A DNA stretch of 64,000 bases from Winslowiella toletana (GCF_017875465.1 NZ_JAGGMQ010000001.1:4960001-5024000), one strand, 5' to 3'. Numbered from the stretch's first letter, positions 8,712 through 18,151 are shown. A program made the numbers and translations. The notes: generated by a model from the letters alone, not told the origin.

Positions 8712-9554
8712 CTATTTCCGTCCTTTGCGTGTAAGTCGTGGATTCAGCGCGTCGTTCAGCCCTTCACCGACCAGATTCAGCGCCAGTACCGTCAGCAGAA
8801 TGGCAATGCCCGGAAAGACGCTGATCCACCAGGCCTGGCGGATAACCGTGCGACCCGCGCCGATGATATAACCCCACGACATAATATTGCGGTCACCCAG
8901 ACCGAGGAACGACAGCGCGCTTTCAATCAGAATCGCCGCCGCCACCATCATTGATGCCAGCACAATAATCGGTGAAAGCGTATTCGGCAGGATCTGCCGC
9001 CAGATAATGGTGCGACTGGTCTGCCCGGAGAGGATTGCCGCCTCGATAAACTCACGAGAGCGCAACGACATCACTTCGCCGCGCAACAGACGCGCCACCG
9101 GCGGCCACGAGACAATGGCAATCGCAATTACAATCGACGTAATCGATGGCTGGAAGATGGCCACCAGTACTATTGCCAGCGCAAAGCTCGGCACGCTCTG
9201 GAAGAACTCGGTAAAGCGCATCAGCACATCATCAACCCAGCCGCCGAAGTAACCTGCCATCGCGCCAACCGGAATACCGATCAGCAGCGATACCACGGTA
9301 GAGATCAGGCCGATTAACAGCGAAACACGCGCGCCATAAGCCAGACCGGCCGCCAGATCGCGCCCCAGCGGATCGGTGCCGAGGAAGTACTGTGCGACGG
9401 TAAAAGGCGGCAGAAAGGGTCGCTGCACCATCGCCCACGGCGACTTTTCATACAGAAACGGCGCGGCGATGGACAAGATAACCACCAGCAGCAGAATCAG
9501 CAAGCCAATTACCGCGCCACGGTTTTGCGAGAAACGTTGCCAGAAATCTTTCAT
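8712..9554 (-). CDS. peptide-type ABC transporter permease (DppC/GsiD-like)
   Basis: 280 residues. About six membrane segments; a long N-terminal helix is followed by the family motif LGTDPLGRDLAAGLAYGARVS and the cytoplasmic loop REFIEAAILSGQTSRTIIWR, the EAA-type segment that docks on the ATPase. The C-terminus has LNLVGEGLNDALNPRL, characteristic of DppC/OppC subunits. Its start overlaps the stop of the DppB-like gene by 4 bases. Inner membrane translocation subunit. Confidence 0.93.
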   Translation of the reverse strand: MKDFWQRFSQNRGAVIGLLILLLVVILSIAAPFLYEKSPWAMVQRPFLPPFTVAQYFLGTDPLGRDLAAGLAYGARVSLLIGLISTVVSLLIGIPVGAMAGYFGGWVDDVLMRFTEFFQSVPSFALAIVLVAIFQPSITSIVIAIAIVSWPPVARLLRGEVMSLRSREFIEAAILSGQTSRTIIWRQILPNTLSPIIVLASMMVAAAILIESALSFLGLGDRNIMSWGYIIGAGRTVIRQAWWISVFPGIAILLTVLALNLVGEGLNDALNPRLTRKGRK

Positions 9555-10522
9555 GAAGCCACCCGAATTCGAGGATCAACCAGCCGGTAAAGGATGTCGG
9601 TGATCAGATTGAAAAACAGCACAATCGCCGCAGAGACCACAAACACGCCAAGCAGCAGGTTATAGTCACGCTGGGTCAGCGCATCAAACATCAGGCGGCC
9701 AATCCCCGGCCAGGCAAATACCGTCTCAATCAGCACCCCACCGCCGACCAGCTGCCCGGCCTGCAATCCGGCGAGGGTGACCACCGGCAGCATTGCATTG
9801 CGCAATACGTGGCGACGCTGGATCTGCCCCGGACGCAACCCCTTAGCTTTGGCGGTTTTAACAAAGTCCATCTGATTGACCTCTAACATCGAAGCGCGCG
9901 TCATACGGGCATACACCGCCATAAAGAACAGGCCAAGGGTGCCCGCCGGTAAAATCAGATGCTTCAGTACATCAAGCGCATAAGCGATACCGGTAAAGTC
10001 ACTGCCAACGGTACTGTAGCCAAAACCTGGCAACCAGTTCAGCTGGACCGAAAACAGCAGCACCGCCATCAGCGCCAGCCAGAACAGCGGCGTGGCATAG
10101 AAGATCAGTGCCACAAACGAGATCAGTGAATCTGACCAGCGTCCCTGACGCGCCGACGCCACATTGCCGCCGAGGATCCCCAGCCCGAGTGAAATCACAA
10201 AGGCGGTAAACGACAGCAATAAGGTGGCCGGCAGGCGATCAATAATCAGCTGCAATACCGGCAGGCTCTGACGATACGAAAAACCAAGGTCCAGATGAAT
10301 CACCGACGACAGGTAAATAAACAGCTGCATATACAGCGGCTGATTAAGACCAAACCGTTCACGGAGCTGATCGACGAATATCTGATCGCTATCCCCGGCT
10401 TCACCCGCCATCACCATTGCCGGATCGCCCGGCGCCATATGAATAAGAAAGAAATTTAATATGGTAATACAAAGAAGTATCATCACTGCTTTCAGGAGCC
10501 GAACAGCAATAAATCGGATCAT
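9551..10522 (-). CDS. peptide-type ABC transporter permease (DppB/GsiC-like)
   Basis: 323 residues. It has the typical DppB N-terminus (RFIAVRLLKAVMILLCITILNFFLIHMAPGDP split over one membrane helix and the GDPA motif), five further membrane segments, and the EAA-like loop DFVKTAKAKGLRPGQIQRRHVLRNA. The C-terminal GVFVVSAAIVLFFNL with DPRIR is also standard. It pairs with the adjacent DppC-like permease and lies 44 bases after the binding-protein gene. Confidence 0.93.
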   Translation of the reverse strand: MIRFIAVRLLKAVMILLCITILNFFLIHMAPGDPAMVMAGEAGDSDQIFVDQLRERFGLNQPLYMQLFIYLSSVIHLDLGFSYRQSLPVLQLIIDRLPATLLLSFTAFVISLGLGILGGNVASARQGRWSDSLISFVALIFYATPLFWLALMAVLLFSVQLNWLPGFGYSTVGSDFTGIAYALDVLKHLILPAGTLGLFFMAVYARMTRASMLEVNQMDFVKTAKAKGLRPGQIQRRHVLRNAMLPVVTLAGLQAGQLVGGGVLIETVFAWPGIGRLMFDALTQRDYNLLLGVFVVSAAIVLFFNLITDILYRLVDPRIRVAS

Positions 10523-10566
10523 GAGAGTCTCCGGCGTTAATGATTATTTAACAACAGTCAGCCGCG

Positions 10567-12114
10567 TTATTTCTTAATCCAGGCATCACGCAGTGAATCG
10601 GAGAGACCATTAGCGGTGGTGATCAGATCCTGATATTTACAGTTGTAAATCGTCGGGAATCCCAGATCCAGTAACCAGGCAACCGGCACATCGTCACGTA
10701 ATTTCGCCTGCACCTGGCTATAAAGCTTCTGCCGTTCTGCAGAAGGAAATGCCATCGCCGCCTGCTTAAATAACTGATCAACTTCCGGGTTAGAATAACC
10801 TTCAACATTATTCCATGGATTACCTTTGGCGATTTGCGAGGAGATATAGTTGCGCTCTACGCCAATTGCCGGATCGCCATTCTGGAACATATAAGTAAAG
10901 GCAATATCATAATCCCATGAAGAAACACGCTGATTCCAGCCCGCCACATCGGCGGATTCAATGGTAACCGGAATACCGACTTCCGCCAGATTCTGTTTTA
11001 CCGCTTCAGCCCAGCGCTGCCAGGTTTCGCCATACGGTAATGGCAGCAGACGTAATGTTTTACCGTTATAGCCAATCTCTTTTAACAGTGCTTTGGCTTT
11101 TTCCGGGTTATGTTCATATTTCGCGCCGACATCAGCATAAAACGGCAGTTTTGAAGAGAACGGACCGGTAGCGACTTTGCCATAACCGTTCCACAACGCA
11201 TCTCTGGCAAAATCCCGATCCAGTGCATACATAATAGCCTGACGGAATTTCACGTTATTCATCGGCGCCACCCGATTATTGAGCCACAGAAAAGAGAGTG
11301 GCGAAGTATATTCCCAGCCCTTTTCAGTGGTGCAGGTATTAGCCAGTGCCGACAGGCGTGGAATATCGTAATTTTCCACTGATCCACCAGGTAAAATATC
11401 TACTGTGCCGGTTTCATAGGAAACGGCACGCGAAGCGCCATCCGGGATAATATGATATAACACCGCATCAAGATAAGGGCGTCCTTTCAGATAATAGTCA
11501 GGGTTTTTCACCAGCTTAATAAAGTTGCCACGCTGCCATTCGGCAAATTTAAACGGACCGGTGCCGATTGGTTTTTCATTGGCCGGATTGGTCGTATAGT
11601 CAGTACCTTTATAGATATGTTCCGGCACAATCGGCATCGCACTAAAACTGAAGCTGCGGATAAACGGCTCATACGGATGTTTTAGCTTAATTATGATGGT
11701 GTTAGCATCTGGCGCAGTAACGCTGCTGACATGCTCCATGGTGCTGCGATGGCGCGGTTGGGTTTTCATCAAAAAATCATTCAGAGAAAACAGCACATCT
11801 TCCGAGGTCATTGGCTGACCATCATGGAATAATACATGTTCCTGCAAATGAAAAGTATAAGTTAATCCGTCATCGGAAATCGTCCATGATTTCGCCAGCG
11901 AAGGCTGTGGTTGCAGATTACCGTTATAACGCAGCAGCCCTTCATAAATATTGCCGCCAACCAGCTGGCTGGGGCTATTTGTTGTTATCCCCAGCATTAA
12001 ACCGGTGGGTTCAGGTTGCACAATCAGATTTGCCGTACCTCCTGGCTGAGGGGCGGCATTTACACCACTGGCAAGCATAACCGAAATAAATAACGCCGAG
12101 AAAACACTTTTCAT
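10567..12114 (-). CDS. peptide-type ABC transporter substrate-binding protein (family 5)
   Basis: 515 residues with a Sec signal peptide (MKSVFSALFISVMLASGVNA then APQPGG). The mature protein is an SBP_bac_5 domain: KPIGTGPFKFAEW and LYHIIPDGASRAVSYETG are typical of this family, as is the tail of substrate-lobe motifs. These periplasmic proteins capture peptides, opines, nickel complexes or other small solutes and deliver them to the permeases encoded just downstream. The ligand cannot be read from the sequence; given the operon it may be an amide- or amino-alcohol-containing compound (inference). A 148-base AT-rich gap separates it from the aldehyde dehydrogenase gene, so it may also have its own promoter. 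Confidence 0.92.
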   Translation of the reverse strand: MKSVFSALFISVMLASGVNAAPQPGGTANLIVQPEPTGLMLGITTNSPSQLVGGNIYEGLLRYNGNLQPQPSLAKSWTISDDGLTYTFHLQEHVLFHDGQPMTSEDVLFSLNDFLMKTQPRHRSTMEHVSSVTAPDANTIIIKLKHPYEPFIRSFSFSAMPIVPEHIYKGTDYTTNPANEKPIGTGPFKFAEWQRGNFIKLVKNPDYYLKGRPYLDAVLYHIIPDGASRAVSYETGTVDILPGGSVENYDIPRLSALANTCTTEKGWEYTSPLSFLWLNNRVAPMNNVKFRQAIMYALDRDFARDALWNGYGKVATGPFSSKLPFYADVGAKYEHNPEKAKALLKEIGYNGKTLRLLPLPYGETWQRWAEAVKQNLAEVGIPVTIESADVAGWNQRVSSWDYDIAFTYMFQNGDPAIGVERNYISSQIAKGNPWNNVEGYSNPEVDQLFKQAAMAFPSAERQKLYSQVQAKLRDDVPVAWLLDLGFPTIYNCKYQDLITTANGLSDSLRDAWIKK

Positions 12115-12188
12115 AAAGCGGCCCTTATTAGTTGCTTTGGATTTTTGATGGCTTCCTGAAACAAATAATAGTGTATTGCTGTTTTAAT

Positions 12189-12225
12189 TAAATAAGTAAT
12201 ATTAAAAACCTATATTACTTATTTA
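12189..12225. repeat. AT-rich inverted repeat between aldehyde dehydrogenase and binding-protein genes
   Basis: Perfect 14-bp arms (12189-12202 and 12212-12225, core AAGTAATAT and ATATTACTT) flank a 9-base spacer. It lies in the gap between the aldehyde dehydrogenase stop and the binding-protein start. It could be an operator for an internal promoter or a stem limiting read-through; the sequence does not decide. Confidence 0.5.
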
Positions 12226-12262
12226 TTGAAAGTGATTTCTTATGGCATTTAATTTAATCAGG

Positions 12263-13753
12263 TTACCATACCTGAGTGGCAATAAATTTTGTCACCAGAT
12301 ACTCTTCTAATCCTTCAATTCCCCCTTCGCGGCCAAAGCCGGAATCTTTTATCCCGCCAAACGGTGCATCCGGCAACGCGATCGGCTGACCATTAACCGA
12401 AATCATGCCCGACTCAATAGCATCAGTCACTCTGCGCGTGCGTGAGTATGAGGTGGTATATAAATAAGCCGCCAGACCATAAGGTAATCGATTCGCTTCG
12501 GCTAACGCTTCTTCTTCCTGATTAAAACTATTAATAATAGCAATCGGGCCAAAAGGCTCTTCATTCATAATACGGGCAGATAAAGGGACGTTACTCAGAA
12601 TAGTTGGCGCATAGAAATAACCGTCACGCTCAATTCTTTTACCACCACTGACTAAAGTTGCGCCTTTTTCCAGCGCATCCTCTACCAGCGCGGTGATTGC
12701 CTGCAGATGGCGCTGGTGAATTAATGGCCCCATCGTTGTCGCTTTATTCAGACCATCGCCGATCCTGATGCTTTCTGCTGCCGTTTTAAATGCTGCAGTA
12801 AATTCAGCGAAAATCGTGCTCTCAACCAGGATGCGGGTCGGCGAAACACATACCTGACCTGAATTGCGATATTTAGCGGGCGCCAGTGAGGCGATAACTT
12901 TATTCAGGGGCGCATCAGCAAAAACCAGCACCGGCGCATGTCCGCCTAATTCCATGGTGGAGTATTTCAGATGATTGCCAGCGGCCGAGGCCAGCAGACG
13001 GCCAACGGGAACCGAGCCGGTAAAGGACACTTTGCGAATTTGCGGCTGGGCGATCAGAATTTCAGAAATCATCGCCGGATTACCATACAGCAGCTGTAAT
13101 ACTGACGCTGGTACACCAGCATCAATAAACGCCTGCACCAGCTCAACGCCACAGAATGGGGTATCTTCCGCGCCTTTCAGGATCACTGAACAACCGGCGG
13201 CCAGAGCGGCACCCAGTTTGCGTGATGACTGCGACAGCGGAAAATTCCATGGCGTAAAAGCAGCCACCGGACCAATCGGCTCTTTACGCACCACCAGTTC
13301 GGTCGCGGCGTCAGCGCCTGGCAGCACGCGTCCACAGATGCGACCGGCTTCCTGCCCGTACCACTCAATATTATCGGCGCTGCGCAGCACTTCGGCACGG
13401 GCTTCAGCCAGCGGCTTGCCATTCTCGCGCGTCAGCGTGCGCGCCATGGTTTCACAGCGTGACCTGATCAATGCAGCTGCGTCGATCAAAATACGTGCGC
13501 GCTCCGTTGCTGCGGTTTTGCGCCATAACTGAAACCCCTCATCTGCCACCGCCACTGTGCGCAGTATTGTCGCTTTATCGGCGATGGCATGGTGGCCCAG
13601 CAGCTTTTCACTGGCGGGATCCAGCACCTCGCCCTGCGCTAAGCCAGCAGTCAGCCACTCCCCGGCCACATACAGTGGTGCGTGAAGCAGTGAATCACTA
13701 TTTTCAGCCGTGCGGCAATTCTCAACCTGGTGTGGGTTAGTCATAGTTATCAT
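12263..13753 (-). CDS. NAD(P)-dependent aldehyde dehydrogenase (succinate-semialdehyde dehydrogenase-like)
   Basis: 496 residues. Aldehyde dehydrogenase superfamily: TPWNFPL with the catalytic Asn170, the FTGS nucleotide loop at 244-247, the general base Glu268 in MELGGHAP, and the nucleophile Cys302 in NSGQVCVSPTR. The overall form fits the GabD-like group, which oxidises semialdehydes to acids. A second possible ATG is at 13744; neither has a strong ribosome binding site. It is the first gene of the leftward operon and is divergent from a TetR-family gene. It likely removes the aldehyde made by the aminotransferase or phospholyase enzymes further down (inference). Confidence 0.9.
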   Translation of the reverse strand: MITMTNPHQVENCRTAENSDSLLHAPLYVAGEWLTAGLAQGEVLDPASEKLLGHHAIADKATILRTVAVADEGFQLWRKTAATERARILIDAAALIRSRCETMARTLTRENGKPLAEARAEVLRSADNIEWYGQEAGRICGRVLPGADAATELVVRKEPIGPVAAFTPWNFPLSQSSRKLGAALAAGCSVILKGAEDTPFCGVELVQAFIDAGVPASVLQLLYGNPAMISEILIAQPQIRKVSFTGSVPVGRLLASAAGNHLKYSTMELGGHAPVLVFADAPLNKVIASLAPAKYRNSGQVCVSPTRILVESTIFAEFTAAFKTAAESIRIGDGLNKATTMGPLIHQRHLQAITALVEDALEKGATLVSGGKRIERDGYFYAPTILSNVPLSARIMNEEPFGPIAIINSFNQEEEALAEANRLPYGLAAYLYTTSYSRTRRVTDAIESGMISVNGQPIALPDAPFGGIKDSGFGREGGIEGLEEYLVTKFIATQVW

Positions 13754-13835
13754 TTCAGTTTTACTGTGCAGGATTTCACCATATCATCAATCAACTTGCT
13801 TGCAAGAAAAACTTTTATTGGATATAAACTTTTAT

Positions 13836-14480
13836 ATGAATAAAGAAAACACCCCCCCAAAAGCCCCCGGGCTACGAGAACGTCAGCGCGCCGCACGCCG
13901 CCAGGGTATCCTGTTTGCTGCCGGTGACTTATTTGAAATCAATGGCTTTGAGTCAACCAGTCTTGAAGATGTGGCGGTAAAAGCGGAATTATCGATTCCG
14001 ACGATTTACAGCTTCTTTAAGTCGAAACAGGATCTGTTGCTCGGGCTGATCGAGGAAGATCGCTATCTGTCGGTACCGAAGCTGGAAGCGTTGCTGGAAG
14101 ATCTGGCTGACGATCCGGTGGCGGTATTCGTTGAGTTCGGCAGGATTATGTTTATGCATGGCTACGACTTCCGCCACAAGAAGGTGTGGCGCGAGATTAT
14201 GGCAGCTTCCTTCCGTGTTTCGGAAGATCAGAACCGTTATCGCGAAATGCAGTTGCTTAATGGTCAGTATATCCGTGCCGCGATTGATAAGTTGTGCGAC
14301 AAAGGCAGTCTGCGCGCCGATCTGAATCGTGACAGCGCCCTGCGCCTGTTACAGAATAATTTAAGCCGGGTTTTCCAGCTCTATATCTTAAACGAAGAGA
14401 TGACCGTGGAAGAGATGATGGCGATGCTGCAGCAGGATTTGTCGACGCTGATGAGTGGCATGAGAGAAGCTGCTATCTGA
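13836..14480 (+). CDS. TetR/AcrR-family transcriptional regulator
   Basis: 214 residues from an ATG at 13836; the frame stays open further upstream but that part is not TetR-like and overlaps the divergent promoter region. The DNA-binding domain is at about residues 15-60: RRQGILFAAGDLFEINGFESTSLEDVA then AELSIPTIYSFFKSKQDLL, a standard TetR helix-turn-helix with the YSFF recognition helix. The helical remainder would bind a ligand. It is divergent from the aldehyde dehydrogenase, with an 82-base shared region holding the palindrome CTTGCAAG (13799-13806), so it probably represses the leftward catabolic operon. Its 3' end overlaps the convergent LysR gene by 8 bases. Confidence 0.9.
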   Translation: MNKENTPPKAPGLRERQRAARRQGILFAAGDLFEINGFESTSLEDVAVKAELSIPTIYSFFKSKQDLLLGLIEEDRYLSVPKLEALLEDLADDPVAVFVEFGRIMFMHGYDFRHKKVWREIMAASFRVSEDQNRYREMQLLNGQYIRAAIDKLCDKGSLRADLNRDSALRLLQNNLSRVFQLYILNEEMTVEEMMAMLQQDLSTLMSGMREAAI

Positions 14481-15432
14481 GCCGTTCTCTGCCCCCCTTC
14501 TCCGGCAGTTGCGTCCCGGCCAGACCAGGCATCACCGCTTTCATCAGTTCGAGAAACTTACGCAGGCGCGCCGGATAATAACTGGCATAGGGATACAGCA
14601 GATAAATCGGCAGCGGTGCAGCCTGCCACTGCGGCAATAACTGCTGTAAATGCCCCTGCCGCAAATCATCCTGCACCACCCAGGCGGAGACCATCGCCGC
14701 GCCCATTCCATCCAGCGCCGCTTTACGTACTGCGTACAGACTGTCGGTGCTTAAGCGCGGCGTAATCGCAAAACGGTAAACCTGCTCGCTGCTGATATGA
14801 CTGAGAGTGACTTCATTACGGTAAAAACTGTTTAGCGCCAGCCACGGAAATTGCGCCAGATCCGCGACCTCATGGACTGCGGCATAGCGTGCAAGCAGCG
14901 ATGGCGCCGCCACCACAATGCGCGGGACTTCCGCCAGCAGCACCGCCACTACCGCGGGATCGGTGGCGGCGCCAACATGGATCGCACAATCGACGCCTTC
15001 GGCAATAAAATCCGGCGAATGGTCATTCAGCGTCCACTCGACACTGACTTGTGGATAGCGTTGCAGATAGTCGGCCAGTGGCGCAATCAGCTGATCCTGG
15101 CCAAAAGCATGTGGCGCGCGTACCCGTAATACCCCAACCGGTTCATCGCGCACCGCGCTGACTTCATCTTCCATAATCTGCCAGTGTTCGATCAGCTTAT
15201 ACGCCTGGCGATAGCAGCGTTCACCATCATCGGTCAGTTTCATGGTATGGGTGGTGCGCTGGATCAGTTTGACGCCCAGCAGCTGTTCCAGGCTTTGCAG
15301 GCGGCGGCTGATGGTCGGTTGCGAAGTGCCGATCTGGCTGGCGGCAGCCGAGAGACTCCCGCTCTCAACGATACGCACGAAAGTCTGCAACAGTGATATA
15401 CGGTCAGCAGTGGCTGGAGGATTTTTATTCAT
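14473..15432 (-). CDS. LysR-family transcriptional regulator
   Basis: 319 residues from MNKNPPATAD (ATG at 15432). N-terminal winged helix: LLQTFVRIVESGSLSAAASQIGTSQPTISRRLQSLEQLLG, then LIQRTTHTMKLTDDG; the remainder is a LysR substrate domain of the CrgA-like type. It is divergent from the MFS transporter at 15529, with a 96-base intergenic region, the usual arrangement for a LysR protein that activates its neighbour in response to the neighbour's substrate. An upstream in-frame start at 15462 exists but the shorter form fits the family. Confidence 0.9.
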   Translation of the reverse strand: MNKNPPATADRISLLQTFVRIVESGSLSAAASQIGTSQPTISRRLQSLEQLLGVKLIQRTTHTMKLTDDGERCYRQAYKLIEHWQIMEDEVSAVRDEPVGVLRVRAPHAFGQDQLIAPLADYLQRYPQVSVEWTLNDHSPDFIAEGVDCAIHVGAATDPAVVAVLLAEVPRIVVAAPSLLARYAAVHEVADLAQFPWLALNSFYRNEVTLSHISSEQVYRFAITPRLSTDSLYAVRKAALDGMGAAMVSAWVVQDDLRQGHLQQLLPQWQAAPLPIYLLYPYASYYPARLRKFLELMKAVMPGLAGTQLPEKGGRERLR

Positions 15433-15528
15433 ACGTATAATGTATAACAGTATTACCCGCAACAGGACTACAGTTTCTTATCTTTAGCGGCAAGAATAGC
15501 GCCACTTTCACTTATTTCGGAACTTTTC

Positions 15529-16743
15529 ATGAGCCAGGTTTTATCCGCAGATAAAGATGCTGCCCGCGCCGGACAGGCGCTGTCGACCAAAATTGTTTTC
15601 CTGCTGGCGGCTGGCGCCGGGTTGAGCGTGGCCTCCATCTACTACAGCCAGCCGATGCTGAGCATTATCGGCGGTGCCTTTCACAGCAACGTCAGCGATA
15701 CCGGTATGGTGCCAACGTTGACACAAATCGGCTATGCGCTTGGCATTCTGTTGCTGGCGCCACTGGGTGATCGTCATGACCGGCGCAAAATTATTCTGCT
15801 TAAAGGCGTACTGCTGGCAGTCACGCTGCTGTTATGTGGTTTCTCCGCCTCTTTTCCATTGCTGCTGTTAAGCAGTCTGGCGATCGGACTGATGGCCACC
15901 GTCGCCCAGGATATTATTCCGGCAGCAGCCACCCTCGCTTCGGACAGTCAGCGCGGAAAAATGGTCGGTATGGTGATGACCGGGCTACTGGCAGGCATTC
16001 TGCTGTCGCGGGTATTCAGCGGCATCGTGGCGGAGTATTTTGGCTGGCGCACGGTATATGTGCTGGCAGCGGCGGGCGTATTGCTGATTACGCTGACGAT
16101 CTGGCGGGTGCTGCCAGCGTTTAAGGTACAGACCAGCTTAAGCTATCCGGCGCTGCTGCGTTCGTTAGGGAAATTATGGCGCGACCATGCCGAATTACGT
16201 CATGCGGCGCTGGCGCAGGGTCTGCTGTCGGTTGGCTTTAGCGCCTTCTGGTCGACGCTGGCGCTGATGCTTGCCGGGCGTTATCAGCTCGGCAGCGCGG
16301 TGGCTGGATCCTTCGGCCTGGCAGGCGCTGCCGGTGCGCTGGCGGCGCCACTGGCGGGAATGCTGGCCGATCGTCACGGTGCGAACTATGTCACCCGTGT
16401 TGGGGCGGCGATTGTGGTGGTGTCATTTGCCCTGATGTTTTTGCTGCCGCTGCTGCCCTTACCGGCACAACTGGCGCTGATTGTGCTCAGCGCAATCGGT
16501 TTTGACCTGGGCGTGCAGGCGACGCTGGTGGCGCACCAGACTATTATTTATGCGATTAATCCGGCAGCGCGCAGCCGCCTGAACGCCATTATGTTTACGG
16601 TGGTATTTATTGGTATGGCCTCCGGCGCGGCGCTGGGCAGCAAAGCGCTGGAAAGCTTTGGCTGGCCAGGCGTGGTGGCGCTGGCAACGCTGGCCGCGGT
16701 GGGTGGGCTGATGATTCGTATCTTCGAGCATGCCCGCAAATAA
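15529..16743 (+). CDS. MFS transporter (AraJ/YnfM-like exporter)
   Basis: 404 residues with about 12 membrane segments. The loop 2-3 motif LGDRHDRRKIILLKG is the major facilitator signature, and a second copy appears after helix 8 (AGMLADRHG). YYSQPMLSIIGGAFH near residues 38-52 is typical of the subgroup often annotated as MFS transporters paired with LysR regulators. Likely proton-driven efflux of a small organic compound across the inner membrane. Divergent from the LysR gene, hence presumably its target. The substrate is unknown. Confidence 0.9.
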   Translation: MSQVLSADKDAARAGQALSTKIVFLLAAGAGLSVASIYYSQPMLSIIGGAFHSNVSDTGMVPTLTQIGYALGILLLAPLGDRHDRRKIILLKGVLLAVTLLLCGFSASFPLLLLSSLAIGLMATVAQDIIPAAATLASDSQRGKMVGMVMTGLLAGILLSRVFSGIVAEYFGWRTVYVLAAAGVLLITLTIWRVLPAFKVQTSLSYPALLRSLGKLWRDHAELRHAALAQGLLSVGFSAFWSTLALMLAGRYQLGSAVAGSFGLAGAAGALAAPLAGMLADRHGANYVTRVGAAIVVVSFALMFLLPLLPLPAQLALIVLSAIGFDLGVQATLVAHQTIIYAINPAARSRLNAIMFTVVFIGMASGAALGSKALESFGWPGVVALATLAAVGGLMIRIFEHARK

Positions 16744-16766
16744 GCGGGCGGGCATACTCAGTTCGT

Positions 16767-17753
16767 TTACGGCAATGGGGTAATACGCGTGCCAGGGATG
16801 GTTTCGGCAAAGCCGTCACCGAACAGGCGCGCGGGGGTTTCAAAGCCTGGCCGGGATTCGCCTGCCAGCACCCGGCGCGCCGCCTCGATTGCCGCCAGTG
16901 GCGTAAAGGTATAGCCATTTACCGTTTCAATCACCGCACGCACAATACCACCATCCGCACCGCTCACCTCTGCCACCGCAAAAGCGCGATGAGCGTCACG
17001 CTCTGCGGCGTCTGGGCCATCCGGTAACTGCGACAAATCCCCCTCAGGAAAAGCATCGCCAGTCACGTGGACAAACATCGCGATATTGGCAATTGCGGTT
17101 GAGCGCCAGCCGGTAATCAGATCGCCAAAAGAGAGCGGATAACAATCAACCGCACCTGCGCCAAAATCAAAGCTGGCGGGCTGCGCCTCCGGGGTGGCGA
17201 CCAGCTCGCCATTCACCCGACTGAGCAGTCCGGCGTTGATAATTTCTCCGGCGCTGATCGCCGAACCGCGTGACATCGAACCAGAAACCTGAAGCGCAAT
17301 GCGCAGTGACTGCGGCTGCTTAACACGGCGCGCCAGCTGCATCGCCAGGCAGTCGGTCGGTACCACATCCCAGCCGACACCCGGTAACAGCATCACCTCA
17401 GCCGCCGCCGCTTGCTCAGCTAAACGTTCAGCCAGCCGGTATACGTTAATCTCGGCGGTGATATCCAGATAGTGCGCGCCAGTCTGCATACAGGCGCGCA
17501 TCAGTGGCTCTGCCGTATGGGCGAAAGGACCGGCAAAGTTCAGCACCACCGCGACATCGTTTAACGCCTGAATTACGTCTTTATGGTTAGCCAGCGAAAA
17601 CGCCCGATACTCAGCGCCCAGTTCGGCGGAAAGCGCCGCCAGTTTTTGCCCGTCACGTCCGGCAACAATAATATCCAGCCCGGTTGCCAGCGCCCTTTCT
17701 GCTGCCATCCGGCCCGTGTAGCCGCTGGCGCCGTAAATCATCAGCCGGCTCAT
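16767..17753 (-). CDS. saccharopine dehydrogenase-like NAD(P)-binding protein
   Basis: 328 residues; the ATG at 17753 overlaps the upstream stop by 4 bases, which decides the start. Rossmann fold at the N-terminus: MIYGASGYTGRMAAERAL, then GRDGQKLAALSAELGA and VLNFAGPFAHTAEPLMRAC, as in the saccharopine dehydrogenase/trans-acting enoyl reductase family. Members reduce or oxidise diverse substrates, and many are uncharacterised. It is the last gene of a three-gene unit (SDR, VOC protein, this gene). Function beyond NAD(P) binding cannot be assigned. Confidence 0.85.
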   Translation of the reverse strand: MSRLMIYGASGYTGRMAAERALATGLDIIVAGRDGQKLAALSAELGAEYRAFSLANHKDVIQALNDVAVVLNFAGPFAHTAEPLMRACMQTGAHYLDITAEINVYRLAERLAEQAAAAEVMLLPGVGWDVVPTDCLAMQLARRVKQPQSLRIALQVSGSMSRGSAISAGEIINAGLLSRVNGELVATPEAQPASFDFGAGAVDCYPLSFGDLITGWRSTAIANIAMFVHVTGDAFPEGDLSQLPDGPDAAERDAHRAFAVAEVSGADGGIVRAVIETVNGYTFTPLAAIEAARRVLAGESRPGFETPARLFGDGFAETIPGTRITPLP

Positions 17754-18151
17754 GATGCGTGCTGCCATGATTTATACACAAATTCGATACTGTAACCGTC
17801 CGGATCGAGGATATTAGCTGCATAGTAGCGCGGATCGTAATGCAGCCGTGCGCCAGGCGCACCGTTATCGGTCGCGCCGTTGGCCATTGCAGCGGCATAG
17901 GCCGCATCAACTTCACTGCTGCTGGCGGCGACAAAGCCGATATGCGCCGCCTGCCCTTCGACCACGCCTTTACGCAGCCAGAAAAAAACGCGTCCCTTCG
18001 CGCCAAATCCCTTCAGATCAGGATGTCCCGGCGGACCGTCTTTGCCGTCGTAATCATGACGGTCACGGATGCCCAGTGGCGCCAGCGCCGCCGTATAAAA
18101 CGTTATCGAGCGTTGAATATCGCTCACTGACAGAAAAATATGATCCAGCAT
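17750..18151 (-). CDS. VOC-family protein (glyoxalase/bleomycin resistance fold)
   Basis: 133 residues from an ATG at 18151 with GGAGAGA upstream. VOC fold with two beta-alpha-beta-beta-beta modules: MLDHIFLSVSDIQRSITFY at the start (metal His about 4) and IGFVAAS plus DPDGYSIEFVYK (metal Glu near the end). Family members include glyoxalase I, dioxygenases and antibiotic-binding proteins; this short form is typically a lyase or isomerase-like enzyme of unknown substrate. It lies 16 bases after the SDR gene and overlaps the next gene by 4 bases, so it is in the same operon. Confidence 0.88.
   Translation of the reverse strand: MLDHIFLSVSDIQRSITFYTAALAPLGIRDRHDYDGKDGPPGHPDLKGFGAKGRVFFWLRKGVVEGQAAHIGFVAASSSEVDAAYAAAMANGATDNGAPGARLHYDPRYYAANILDPDGYSIEFVYKSWQHAS

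Noticed and set aside
16731..16750. GC-rich hairpin over the MFS transporter stop codon as a terminator
   Set aside because: CCCGC/GCGGG pairing is short and no T tract follows in either direction.
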